Shown here in pieces: positions 1 through 10,500 of a DNA stretch of 64,000 bases. Source of the DNA: Actinoallomurus soli (GTDB lineage Bacteria; Actinomycetota; Actinomycetes; Streptosporangiales; Streptosporangiaceae); NCBI RefSeq assembly GCF_024055715.1, contig NZ_JAMXMV010000003.1, positions 372,001 to 436,000 of the forward strand. Reading direction: 5' to 3'. Each line of letters starts with the position of its first letter. Position 1 is the first letter of the stretch. The notes beneath the pieces are model-generated. The model saw only the letters and a list, made by a program, of their open reading frames with translations, did no database searches and was not told the origin of the DNA. The position numbers and the translations under genes were made by a program.

Positions 1-447
1 CTGGACAACCCGATCGGCCGCGCGTCGGCGGGCTACCTCCTGGAACTGCAGATCGCCGTGGCCGAGGCGCTCGGCGTGCAGCTCGTCTACACGACCGGGC
101 TGTTCGACACCGGGGCATTGAGCGTGTTCCCGCTCATCATCCGCCTCCGCAACGACGCCGACCTGCGCGCCGGCCTGAAGTACCTGTCGGTCGACGAGAC
201 GATCCGCCGCTCGCTGGACGGCCTCCCCGCCCCCGACGAGACCGGCGAGGTCACCGCCACCCGAGCCTTCACCCGCCCGCCGGCTCCCGAGGCCGCCCGG
301 CCCCGCACGACCGACGCGGACGGCGGTGGCGCGAGCGCGGGCGACGTGAGCAGGGGTGACGCGAGCGCGAGCGGCGTGAGCGAGGGTGACGCGAGCGCGG
401 GCGATGTCAGAGCGCCCGATCCGACCGGCGCCGAGGACGCGCGATGA
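1..447 (+). CDS. jetC: Wadjet SMC-like ATPase JetC, C-terminal end (5' truncated by window edge)
   Basis: The frame is open from base 1, so only the last 148 residues are present. The first residues, LDNPIGRAS, look like the Walker B/D-loop region of an SMC or Rad50-type ABC ATPase. They are followed by an ATPase-core-like stretch (QLVYTTGLFDTGALSVFPLIIRL, given here in outline) typical of JetC ends. The gene overlaps jetD by ATGA, and that order (jetC then jetD) is the known Wadjet arrangement; Wadjet loop-extrudes and cleaves plasmid DNA. The last ~50 residues are low complexity, with repeated Gly-Asp-Ala-Ser units that look dispensable. The identification rests mainly on the short ATPase end and on the neighbour; jetA and jetB would lie to the left of the window. 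Confidence 0.7.
   Translation: MDNPIGRASAGYLLELQIAVAEALGVQLVYTTGLFDTGALSVFPLIIRLRNDADLRAGLKYLSVDETIRRSLDGLPAPDETGEVTATRAFTRPPAPEAARPRTTDADGGGASAGDVSRGDASASGVSEGDASAGDVRAPDPTGAEDAR
331..410 (+). repeat. 30-bp tandem repeat in the 3' end of jetC
   Basis: Two full units (331-360 and 361-390) and a partial third (391-410) each begin GCGAGCGCG and the full units end GGTGAC. The unit is a multiple of three, so copy-number change keeps the frame and only alters the acidic Ser/Gly tail of JetC. I see no recombination site or hairpin function. Confidence 0.7.
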
Positions 448-1724
448 CCACCCCCGACCGCCACGACCCGACCGGCGCCGCGCTCGGCGGAACGGCCGAC
501 ACGGCCGGTGCGGGCGTCGGCTCGGGCGGCACGGACGGGCTCGGGACCGGCGTAAGCGGCACGGACGCGCCCGGCGTCGGCACGGGCCGCGGGGGTGGCG
601 CGGGCAGCGGGGGCGGCGCGGGCGGCACAGGCAGCGGGGGCGGCGCGGGCGGCACAGGCAGCGGGGGCGGCGCGGGCAGCGGCGGGGTCGGTGTTCGTGC
701 ACAGCGGATGGCCGCGCTGCTGCGCGGCCGTAAGAACCGGCGGGTCCACCTGCGCGATCTGTGGGCGATCCTCGACGAGGCCGACCCGGCCCTCGGCACG
801 GACGCCCGCCGCCGCTCCGTCCTCGCCGACGTCCTGGCCGAACTGGCCGGCGCCGGGCTCCTCACCCTGCCCGGCGAACGCTCCTACGACCGTACGGAGC
901 ACCCGCCGCTACCCCGCTTCGTCACCCTGCCCGCCCCGCAGACGCCCGCGCCCGTACGTCACCAGGTCGTGTGGCACCACGACCTGAACTGGATCCCCGA
1001 GACCCGGATCACGCCCGCCCAGCGGGACCGCCTCGAAGCGGTCGACCGGTGGCTGAAGTCGGCCCGGCGCGACGCCTCCCCGGCCCCGCTGCGCGAACGC
1101 TCGCTGGAGATCTTCGGCGACGAGAAGGCCCTGGACCGGCTACTGCGGACCGGCCTGTTCGGACCGGGCCGGCTGACCCTGGACCTGCTCGTCACGTACC
1201 GCGCGGCCGTACGTTTCACGAGCGAGACCGTGGGCTCCGGCGACCTGTTGCTCGTGGTGGAGAACGCCGACACGTTCGACTCCCTCGTCCACGCGCTCCG
1301 GGACCGCCCCGGCCACCGCGTCGGCGCGGTCGCCTGGGGCGCCGGCGCGGCCTTCGAGGCGTCCGTCCTGTCCATCGCCCGGCTCCCGTTGCCCGTCGCC
1401 GAGGTCGCCTACTTCGGCGACCTGGACGAGAAGGGCCTCCGCATCCCCGCGAACGCCGCAGCACTCGCCGCCGCCGAGGGCCTGCCCGCCGTCCGCCCCG
1501 CCACCGGCCTGTACGGCGCCCTGCTGGAGCGGGCACGCCCGCAGGGCGGACAACGCAAGCTCACCGCCGCGGCCGCCGACGAGGTCACCGCCTGGCTCGA
1601 CCCGCCGCACCGCACCCGGGTCCGCGAGCTCCTGATGGCAGGCGAACGTGCCGCCCAGGAGGCCGTCGGCCGCCAATACCTCACTGCGCACGACGCCTGG
1701 ACCACCGACCTGTACCCCCGCTGA
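444..1724 (+). CDS. jetD: Wadjet nuclease subunit JetD (DUF3322/DUF2220, Toprim-type)
   Basis: This 426-aa protein matches the JetD layout: an N-terminal DUF3322-like part from about residue 85, then a DUF2220 domain with a Toprim-like fold. Visible acidic motifs are VVEN near residue 270 and FGDLDEKG near 325-332; the latter is the DxD-like metal-binding signature. JetD is the nuclease that cleaves plasmids trapped by the JetABC condensin-like complex. ATG 444 overlaps the jetC stop (ATGA), which indicates translational coupling. The first ~80 residues are a Gly/Ser/Thr-rich low-complexity extension made of tandem repeats and are not part of the family core; an internal start is possible (for example near the first Met after the repeats, VRAQRMAALL). 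Family assignment is confident; whether the system is intact depends on genes outside the window. Confidence 0.82.
   Translation: MTTPDRHDPTGAALGGTADTAGAGVGSGGTDGLGTGVSGTDAPGVGTGRGGGAGSGGGAGGTGSGGGAGGTGSGGGAGSGGVGVRAQRMAALLRGRKNRRVHLRDLWAILDEADPALGTDARRRSVLADVLAELAGAGLLTLPGERSYDRTEHPPLPRFVTLPAPQTPAPVRHQVVWHHDLNWIPETRITPAQRDRLEAVDRWLKSARRDASPAPLRERSLEIFGDEKALDRLLRTGLFGPGRLTLDLLVTYRAAVRFTSETVGSGDLLLVVENADTFDSLVHALRDRPGHRVGAVAWGAGAAFEASVLSIARLPLPVAEVAYFGDLDEKGLRIPANAAALAAAEGLPAVRPATGLYGALLERARPQGGQRKLTAAAADEVTAWLDPPHRTRVRELLMAGERAAQEAVGRQYLTAHDAWTTDLYPR
601..685 (+). repeat. 27-bp tandem repeat encoding a Gly-rich linker in jetD
   Basis: Units at 619-645 and 646-672 are identical, with a shortened copy before (601-618) and a partial one after (from 673). 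Each unit encodes a nine-residue Gly/Ala/Thr/Ser block. Because the unit is 27 bp, slippage keeps the frame. It is coding sequence and not a CRISPR: the repeats are contiguous with no spacers. Confidence 0.8.
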
Positions 1725-2215
1725 GACGCACCGGCGGCCACCCCTGCCGCTCCGCCACACCCGCTCGCCGCCGAGTCGTTCGGCCGAGCGATCAGCGGTG
1801 GACGGCGCGAGAAGGTCTGGTTCTGGCTCGATTCCCGTAAACGGCTCCGGCTTGGGCGACCCTCACTGCTCACCGCCCCCGCCCGCACCGCATCGCAACG
1901 GCCGACCTTCCAACGACCTTTGCTCTGCTCACCCCAGGTATGCGTCTGGAGCGATCCACTGCATACCCGGCGTAAGCAGAGCGAAGGCCGGCGGAGAGCA
2001 TGCGGCCATGCCCGGGGCCCGGACGACCAGCGCACGCCACGCCGCGGTGATTCCTGGTGGGCGCTGCTATTAGGACGCAGCATTCGCCAGGGATGAGGTC
2101 GCGGCATCGAACTCGGTTCGCTGGGCTTGAAGCGTCCGCGAGCGGGCCGCCGCCATCACCGGAGGGAACGCTTCGTACGCTGATCGTCCTGTCGATCCCT
2201 CTAGGCTCCCGGCCC
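1725..2215. other. Intergenic region without a supported gene
   Basis: Nearly 500 bp separates jetD from the next gene. Open frames here on both strands have no plausible start or recognisable product. The only structure I can support is the imperfect inverted repeat at 1918-1986. The promoter of the 2216 gene presumably lies in the last 100 bp. Confidence 0.5.
1918..1986. repeat. Imperfect 26-bp inverted repeat
   Basis: The left arm 1918-1943 and the reverse complement of 1961-1986 agree at 22 of 26 positions, sharing GCTCTGCT and GGTATGC blocks, with a 17-bp spacer. It could form a long RNA hairpin (a terminator-like element for jetD, though it starts ~190 bp after the stop) or be a very short mobile-element remnant. 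No target-site duplication or U-tract is evident. Confidence 0.55.
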
Positions 2216-2833
2216 ATGACCATTCGCTTCGACCAGACCGGCTGGGAAGAGCTGCAGCCCGGCGCCTACCGGAACTCCGACGGCGACATCGCCGAGTTGC
2301 ACGTCTTCGACATTCCTCCCAACCTGGCGGCGCCGCTGGAGGACTTGGACGCGCTCCGGCGCGACACGGTGGCGCGCGTGGCCGCCTCCGGCGGAGGCCT
2401 GATCGAGCTGGACCCGGTCACCCTGCACGGCCTGCCCGCGTTCCAGCAGATCGTGAAGCTGCCGCTGCCCGACCGGCCCGGGGTGGCCTACATCCCGTCC
2501 TTCACGCTGCCACGGGCCGACCGCAGCCTGGTCTTCAAGTTCCTGTGCGTCGAACAGGGGGTGACCGGGATGCGGGACGCCGTGGCGCTCGACCGTTTCA
2601 TGACCGAGCACGGGAAGGGCCGTTCCCCTGAGGAGATGATGCGGTACTGGGCCCAGCACCCGTACGCGCCTGAGGTGCAGGGCGGTCTCCCCCGCAACTG
2701 GTCCGAGGACCCGTGGTGGGACCAGCACTTCCCCGATCATCCGCTGTCGCGTGCCCGCCGGCTCCTCCACGGCTTGGCGCCAACGATCGAGGTGCACCCG
2801 GCGTTCCATACGGCACCGCCCTGGCGCGGCTGA
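2216..2833 (+). CDS. Hypothetical protein, 205 aa
   Basis: I do not recognise the family. The protein begins MTIRFDQTGWEELQPGAYRN and has no signal peptide, membrane segment or nucleotide-binding motif. It is rich in Trp and Pro in its C-terminal third (WWDQHFPDHPLSRAR). Starting further upstream would add low-quality sequence read from the intergenic region, so ATG 2216 was preferred. The gene stands alone, followed by a strong hairpin at 2879-2900. Composition and codon use match the neighbours. Confidence 0.7.
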   Translation: MTIRFDQTGWEELQPGAYRNSDGDIAELHVFDIPPNLAAPLEDLDALRRDTVARVAASGGGLIELDPVTLHGLPAFQQIVKLPLPDRPGVAYIPSFTLPRADRSLVFKFLCVEQGVTGMRDAVALDRFMTEHGKGRSPEEMMRYWAQHPYAPEVQGGLPRNWSEDPWWDQHFPDHPLSRARRLLHGLAPTIEVHPAFHTAPPWRG

Positions 2834-2878
2834 ACCACGGACGGCCGATACGGGACCTCCACATGGTGGTCCCCTGAC

Positions 2879-2900
2879 GGGCGCTGCTGCTGCAGCGCCC
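2879..2900 (+). terminator. Hairpin terminator after the 2216 gene
   Basis: GGGCGCTGC and GCAGCGCCC form a perfect 9-bp GC stem with a 4-nt loop 45 bp downstream of the stop. There is no U-tract, as is usual for actinomycete terminators. Confidence 0.5.
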
Positions 2901-3101
2901 TGATCGCCAGGGAGCACCGACGATGGAGCCTTCTCCGAGGGGACGTCACCTGGCCGGGGAGCGCCATCGCCAACCGCATGATCGGCCGATACGCGGCCCG
3001 TCCGTCGCGCAGGGGAGCGGCCGACTACGAGCAGCATGTCGCCCAAGGCCCGAGCGGAGAGCCGGGTTCACGAAACCTCGAGCGTGGAACGAGCCCGCGG
3101 G

Positions 3102-3824
3102 TCACCCGAGCTTGAGCAGGAGCGAGGCGAGTTCGGCCGGCATGGTGATCATGCAGTCGTGGCCGGTCGGCAATTCCCACACCTGGGCGGGAGAGCCGTT
3201 GGGCTGCACCGCGGGGACGGGGCGTCGTTCATAGCCTTCCGGCACGTCGGCGACGCAGTGGATGTGCGTCCTCGGGATCAGGTTCACGGCCGGGTCGTCC
3301 AGTCGGACCGGTTGCTGGAGGCAACGCACCGACTGATCCGACAGCATCGTGCGCAGCCAGGCGACATCCGCCGGGTCGGTGACCCCGAACAGACCCGAGG
3401 ACGGCGGCAGGCCGGGAGGCGGAACCCGCCAGCCACCGTCGGACTTCGCCGCGCGGTCGATCAGGACCTGGGTCATGGGCATGATGTCCGCCGCGCTCTC
3501 GCCGTCTTCGGGGACCATCGCGTCGAGGTAGACCAGGTGGGCGATCCGGTCCGGGACCTGGTTGGCCGCGGACGAGATGACCAGTCCGGCGTAGCTGTGT
3601 CCTACGAGGATCACCTCGGTGAGGTCCTCCTCGGTGATCAGCCCGACGATGTCGTCGGCGTGCGTGTCGAGCCCGACGTCGGGGCCGAGCAGGTGCGCCT
3701 TGTCTCCGTGGCCGGTCAGCGACGGCGTGAGCACCCGGTGTCCGGCCGATGTCAGGAACGGAACCACCCGCTCCCAGCACCGTCCGCTGTGCCAGGCCCC
3801 ATGTACCAGGACATACGTCGCCAT
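3102..3824 (-). CDS. Alpha/beta-fold hydrolase, 240 aa
   Basis: A soluble alpha/beta hydrolase of the esterase/hydroxynitrile-lyase-like type. The oxyanion region LVHGAWHSG is at the N-terminus, the nucleophile elbow GHSYAG is near residue 76, and the likely catalytic His is in GHDCMI near the C-terminus. Length is normal for the family. The start is ATG 3824, preceded by GAGGAGC at good spacing. It is divergent from an MmyB-type regulator 158 bp away; such regulators often control the adjacent enzyme, so regulation by that neighbour is a reasonable inference. The substrate cannot be told from sequence. Confidence 0.85.
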   Translation of the reverse strand: MATYVLVHGAWHSGRCWERVVPFLTSAGHRVLTPSLTGHGDKAHLLGPDVGLDTHADDIVGLITEEDLTEVILVGHSYAGLVISSAANQVPDRIAHLVYLDAMVPEDGESAADIMPMTQVLIDRAAKSDGGWRVPPPGLPPSSGLFGVTDPADVAWLRTMLSDQSVRCLQQPVRLDDPAVNLIPRTHIHCVADVPEGYERRPVPAVQPNGSPAQVWELPTGHDCMITMPAELASLLLKLG

Positions 3825-3982
3825 GTCTTGCTCCTCGTCGTGCTCGTTAGCGATCAGGCCGGTATCGGCTCGGTGGAACGCCGATCAGGCTGCCGCCGAG
3901 GCTCTGACCGAGCCAGGGCCCCCGCGCCCCTGGGGGTGACAGGACCAGGCACGCGCCGCATCGCGCGAACTACGGTGGACGG

Positions 3983-4912
3983 ATGACCGAGGAATCGAAC
4001 CTGCTGGGTGATTACATTCGCGCCCGCCGCGAGCGCGTCACTCCGGAACAGGTCGGCATCCCCGTCCTGGGAGTACGCCGCGTGCCGGGACTGCGCCGTG
4101 AGGAGGTCGCGATGCTCGCCGGCATCAGCGTCGACTACTACCTACGGCTGGAGCAGGGCCGCGATCGCAACCCCTCTGCGCAGGTCCTCGAGTCCATCGC
4201 CCGCGTGCTGATGCTCGACGACGACGCGACGGCCTACCTGCTACGCCTCGGCGTGGACAGGCCGCGGAGGCACCGGCGTCGCCCCCGGAAGGAGACCGTC
4301 GCCCCGGGCATCGCCAAACTGGTGACCACGCTCCCGCTGCCCGCCTTCGTCGAGAGCCGTTACCTGGACGTCCTCGTCGCCAACGCCTTGGCGACGGCCG
4401 TGTCACCGCGAATCACGCCGGGGGCCAACCGTCTGCGGGACGTGTTCCTCGACCCTGCCGAGCAGGCCCTTCACCCGGACTGGAACAAGGCCACCGCGAT
4501 CATGGTCGCCGGTTTCCGCAACTCCGTCGGCACCGACACGGACGACCCCCGGTTCATCGAACTCGTCGGCGAGCTCTCTCTCGCCAGCCCTCATTTCAGC
4601 CGGCTCTGGGCCCGCCACGACGTACGCGCGTGCGAGGGCGCACCCGTGCACATCGACCATCCTCAGGTCGGCGGCCTCCGGCTGAATGTGGAGAGACTGG
4701 GCGCCGGCGGCGCGACCGGGCAGAAGCTCGTCATCTACCACCCGGACCCCGGCAGTGACAGCGCCGACCGCCTGGCGCTCCTCGCCTCCACCGTGCAGGC
4801 ACCGGCTGTGCCTCGGCGCACGACCGCCGACGAACGGGGAGGAGCGGATGCGCACCGCGGTGAGTCGACGGCGCCTCGAGCCACGGCTCCGCACGCGAGG
4901 TCCCGGGCCTGA
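3983..4912 (+). CDS. XRE-family regulator with MmyB-like ligand-binding domain
   Basis: 309 aa. An N-terminal helix-turn-helix covers about residues 10-75, with the family block RRVPGLRREEVAMLAGIS and VDYYLRLEQGRD. An MmyB-like sensor domain follows at ~105-265, with the characteristic NALA and RDVFLDP segments. The family binds small hydrophobic ligands and usually regulates an adjacent oxidoreductase or hydrolase, here the divergent alpha/beta hydrolase. The last ~40 residues are low-complexity Arg/Ala/Thr and not conserved. A paralogue of the same architecture sits at 18587-19492. Confidence 0.88.
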   Translation: MTEESNLLGDYIRARRERVTPEQVGIPVLGVRRVPGLRREEVAMLAGISVDYYLRLEQGRDRNPSAQVLESIARVLMLDDDATAYLLRLGVDRPRRHRRRPRKETVAPGIAKLVTTLPLPAFVESRYLDVLVANALATAVSPRITPGANRLRDVFLDPAEQALHPDWNKATAIMVAGFRNSVGTDTDDPRFIELVGELSLASPHFSRLWARHDVRACEGAPVHIDHPQVGGLRLNVERLGAGGATGQKLVIYHPDPGSDSADRLALLASTVQAPAVPRRTTADERGGADAHRGESTAPRATAPHARSRA

Positions 4913-4991
4913 TCGCGGCCTGTCACGCGACCCGGCGCCGTCACCCGCCTCCCCCGGAGTCCGCGCGGGCGCCTCCTCTGCGGCCGCGCGT

Positions 4992-6533
<1,542 letters not shown>

Positions 6534-6673
6534 CTATACGTTGAAACTGGAGGGGAATGAACAATCCCTTTTCCCCAACGCGGACATTCCGCCCATTCCC
6601 GTGTCGATACTCGCGGGAGTTCGGCCAGTCGCATGACCGGCGCTCGCAATCCGAACCTTCCGGGTGTTCTTGA

Positions 6674-7306
6674 TCAGCGAGGCCTGTGACGATCGGTGAC
6701 CCGTTCGGCGAACCGGCAGAGTCGCTCGATGTCTCGCTGGGCGTCGAACGGGTCATGTGCGGCGAACGACGATCGGTGCCACAGGCCGTCGGCGCAGAGG
6801 AACCGCTGGGCGTGGGTCGTGCCGAGTCTCGCGTCGAGGTGGAGCAGTGCGCCGATGGCCGAGTCCTGGTTGTAGTGGCAGTCCCCTCTCGGCAGGTACC
6901 GGTCCAGGTAGGCGGTCAGAATCTCCGCGTCCTCGGGTGCACCGAAACGCGCGAGCGCGAAGCAGTACCCCTGGCCGGCGTAGACGAGTTCGCCGGCCAG
7001 CAGCAGGTCGCCGAGTGTCCGCCGGAATCCGGTTCGCCTGCCGAGGCCGATGAGCCATGCGGCGGTGAGCCGGGCACGCCACTCGAATCCGAGCAGTTCG
7101 GCCAGTTCGGCGTCGCTGATGTCCTGAGCGTCTTCGGCCAGCGCGGCGATGAAGGCATCGCGATCGGGTTCGTCTTCCCGCAGCGCGTTGGTGTGGAGGA
7201 GGTTGAGGTAACGAGAACCGCCGGGACGTTCGGACCAGATCACGTAGCGGCGGACCAGGGCGAGCTCTTCGGGTGTCTGCGGCATGCGGAAGCTCATGCC
7301 CCCCAT
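6674..7306 (-). CDS. DUF6000-like protein, 210 aa
   Basis: A soluble protein with the RYLNLLHTN block near residue 35, a central ARLTAAWLIGLGRR helix and HYNQDSAIGALLHLD near 145. This resembles the DUF6000 family, whose function is unknown. Its helical repeats resemble HEAT-like scaffolds. Start ATG 7306 is preceded by AGGT at 5 nt; a second Met three residues later is an alternative. It lies upstream of rox on the same strand but is separated by 254 bp containing the RAE, so it is probably not in the rox transcript. Confidence 0.65.
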   Translation of the reverse strand: MGGMSFRMPQTPEELALVRRYVIWSERPGGSRYLNLLHTNALREDEPDRDAFIAALAEDAQDISDAELAELLGFEWRARLTAAWLIGLGRRTGFRRTLGDLLLAGELVYAGQGYCFALARFGAPEDAEILTAYLDRYLPRGDCHYNQDSAIGALLHLDARLGTTHAQRFLCADGLWHRSSFAAHDPFDAQRDIERLCRFAERVTDRHRPR

Positions 7307-7522
7307 GGTGACCTGGGCCGTCCGGCCCGTGCCCAGGCCGACGGTCCGGGCATGCCGGCGAGACGAAGCGAACCGCTCTCACCTGTTCCGGCGTTCGAAT
7401 TCGTAACGATCAGCGTCCGGTTCACGCCTCGCTGTGCACCGATGAGCGGTCTGGAACGTCAGAGGTGTCGGTGACCGATGCGAAGCTGGACGCGGAGGTC
7501 GAGGACACGGACGGGGGAGCCT

Positions 7523-10500
7523 ATGACGGATGGCGCGCGGACCCGCGACCGCATCACGCGGCTCTACGACTACCTGGGCGCGCTGGCCCAGGAGGTATAC
7601 GCCAAACCGATCCGGCACGTCGGGGATTACGACGTGCCGATCGCCCCCGCCGACGTTCCGGCGCATCCGTCGGTGCGCCTGGGCACGGCGGCGGGTGACG
7701 CGTGGCTGCGGGTGGCCAAGACGCCCAGGCCGGAGGCGCCCGCCGTGCCACACGCGCTGGCACCGTGCTTCCGCGGCGTCACCGTCGACGACCCGTACGC
7801 ACCGCCGCGGCCGCCCGCGAACCTCGCCGCGCGCCTCGGCCTGCCGGAGGACGACGCGGACGGCGCTGGTGCCCGCGCGGAGGCGGCGTTCTCCGCCTGG
7901 GTGGCCGAGGTGTGGCGGCCCTGGGCGGAGCGGGCGCGGCCGTCGGTCGCAGCGCGCCGCCTGTACGAGACGCTGTTCCAGCTCAGGCAGCGCATGCGCA
8001 CCGACGAGGCGACGTACGAGCTGGTCTGGGGGCACGGGATCCTGGGCTGGCGGTTCGGTGGACACCGCATCTGCCACCCGCTGCTGGTCAGCCGGGTTCG
8101 CATCGTGTTCGACGACGACTCCGGCGATCTGTCCGTGGTCCCCGACGGCGTGCCCGCCCTGGAGCTCGACTGCCTGCAGGGTCTCGGCGTCCCGAACCTG
8201 ACCGGGATCACCCGGATCGGTGAAGAGCTGCGCGGCGCGCCGGTGGACGTCTGGTCCCCCGACGAGATGCGCCCGCTGTACCGGAGGATCGCGGCGCCGC
8301 TGGGCCTGGACGACCGGCTCGACGACGGGCCGGACCTGCCCGAGGTCACCGACTCGCCGGTCATCGGCGACACCTGGCGGCTGGTGGTCCGGAAACGCCG
8401 CGTGATGTTCCTCAGGTTCTTCGAGCAGCTCAAGACGGCGGTGGCGGAGCGGGACACGCTCCCCGCCCCGATGGTCGCCCTCGCGGCGGGCGAGGACGCG
8501 GCCCGGCGGGAGGTCGGCGACCGCACGGACGAGTGGGCGCCGGTCGCGGAGCGCCTCCTCATGCCGCTGCCCGCCAACGACGAGCAGGAGCGGATCGCGC
8601 GCAAACTCGCCACGCACAGCGGCGTCACCGTGCAGGGCCCGCCCGGCACGGGGAAGAGCCACACGATCGCGAACCTCGTGTCCCATCTCGTGGCGCACGG
8701 CAAACGCGTGCTGGTCACGGCGCAGAAGGACCAGGCGCTCACCGTGCTGCGCGACAAGATCCCCGAGGAGCTCCGCGACCTGTCCCTGGCCGTACTGGGC
8801 TCCTCGTCGGCGCACCTCACCGACCTGCAGCGTTCCGTCCAGGCCATCACGTCGGCCGCGGACCGTGTGGACGAGGTACGCGAGACGGGAGCCGTGGAGG
8901 ACCTTCGCCGGCGCCTCGACGAGGTCGGGGCCGAGGTGCTGGTCCTGAAGAAACGCCTGCGTGACGGGCTCGAACGCGAGCAGGCCGCGCTGGAGCTGGA
9001 CGGCCACCGGCGCCGGGCCGGCGAGGTCGCCGACTGGCTCGCCCGGCACCAGGACGCGCTGGCCCGCGTCCCCGACGTCCTGCCGGTCGACGCGCGCTGC
9101 CCGCTCGGTGCCGCCGAGCTGAGCGAGCTGTTCGCCCTGGCCCGCCGGATCGGCGCCGACGACGCGGCCGCCTGCCGGGCCGAGCTGCCCCCCACGGGCG
9201 GGCTGCCGTCCGGGAGCGAGCTGGCGCACCGGCACGACGAGCTGCGCCGACTGGGCGAGGTGCTGGCCGGCTATCGCGACGTCGTGGCCGATCCCGCGCG
9301 GATCGACGCGTTCGCCGACGAGGTGCTCGACCGGCTGGCCGAGGATCTCGGCCGTGCCGCCACGACGCTCGCCGGGCTGGAGGACGGATGGCTGGCCCGG
9401 CTCCGTCTCCAGGTCGCCCAGGACCGCCAGTGGCTGATCCTCTGGTCGGGGCACACGGACAAGCTCCGGCAGGACGCCCACCAGTGCGCGCGCCTGCGCG
9501 CCACGCTCGCCGGAGCCCAGATCGAGGTGCCCTCCGATCTGGCGTACCGCGATGCCCTTGACCGGTTCGGGCAGTTGCGTCGCCGCTACGCCGAGAACAA
9601 GAAGGTCTCCCCCCTCGTCAACCGGTCCCTCGCCCAGTTCCTCAGGACACTCCGTGTCGACGGTGACGAGCCCCGCACGGTCGAGGACGTCGACAAGCTG
9701 ATCGCGTACGTCGAGCTGCGGCGGCTGCGCGGAGCCCTGGCCGGGCTGTGGAGCCAGGAGTTCGCCGCGGCGCTGTCCGCCCCCGGCGTTCCCGCCGGCC
9801 TGACCGCCGTCGAGACGTGGATCGACGAACGCGTCCAGCAGATCACCGAGGCGCTCCGCTGGGAGGCCGAGACGTGGCCGCGCCTGCGCGAGCCGCTCTC
9901 CCATCTCCTGACCGCCGGCGCCGTACCCGCCCGGCCGTCACCCGATGACCTGCACCGTATCGCGGACGTGCTCGGCGGCCTGCGCGCCCGGCACCGGCAG
10001 CGGTCGCTGCTGGACGAGCTGGCCCGCCTGGGTGAGTCGCTCTCGGCGTCCGCCGCCCGTACGGGAGCGAGCCCGCTGTGGACCGGCCTGCTGACCGCGC
10101 TCCGCGCCGGCGACTGGGAGCGCTGGGACGCGACCCTGGCCACCGCCGCGCGCCTCACCGCGCTCCGCCCGGAGGTCGCCCGCCTCATCGAGCTGCACGG
10201 CAGGCTCGCCACGGTCGCGCCCCGATGGGCCGATCGCATCCGGGACACCGGCGGCGACGAGGCCGAGTGCGGCGACCCGGGCGGCCTCGCCCAGCTGTGG
10301 CAGTGGCGGCGCGCCGAGACCTGGCTGGCCCAGATCATCGACGCCGACGACCTCGCGGAGGTGCAGCGGCGCCTGGACGAGGCGCAGGAGGACCAGCGCG
10401 GGCTCACGCTCGAGCTCACCCGCCGGTCGGCCTGGCTGGCGATGAAACAGGGGCTCGGCCACACGCAGCGTCAGGCCCTCATGGGCTGGCTGCAGACGCT

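Noticed and set aside
601-685. Tandem repeats as a possible CRISPR array
   Set aside because: Units are contiguous with no spacers and encode an in-frame Gly-rich linker.
1648-2107. Open frames on both strands after jetD
   Set aside because: No codon-position bias or recognisable product; they cover the inverted repeat.
7379-9904. Very long minus-strand open frame (841 codons) opposite the helicase
   Set aside because: Antisense shadow of GC-rich codons; composition is Arg/Gly/Val-rich without motifs, while the plus strand carries clear helicase motifs.
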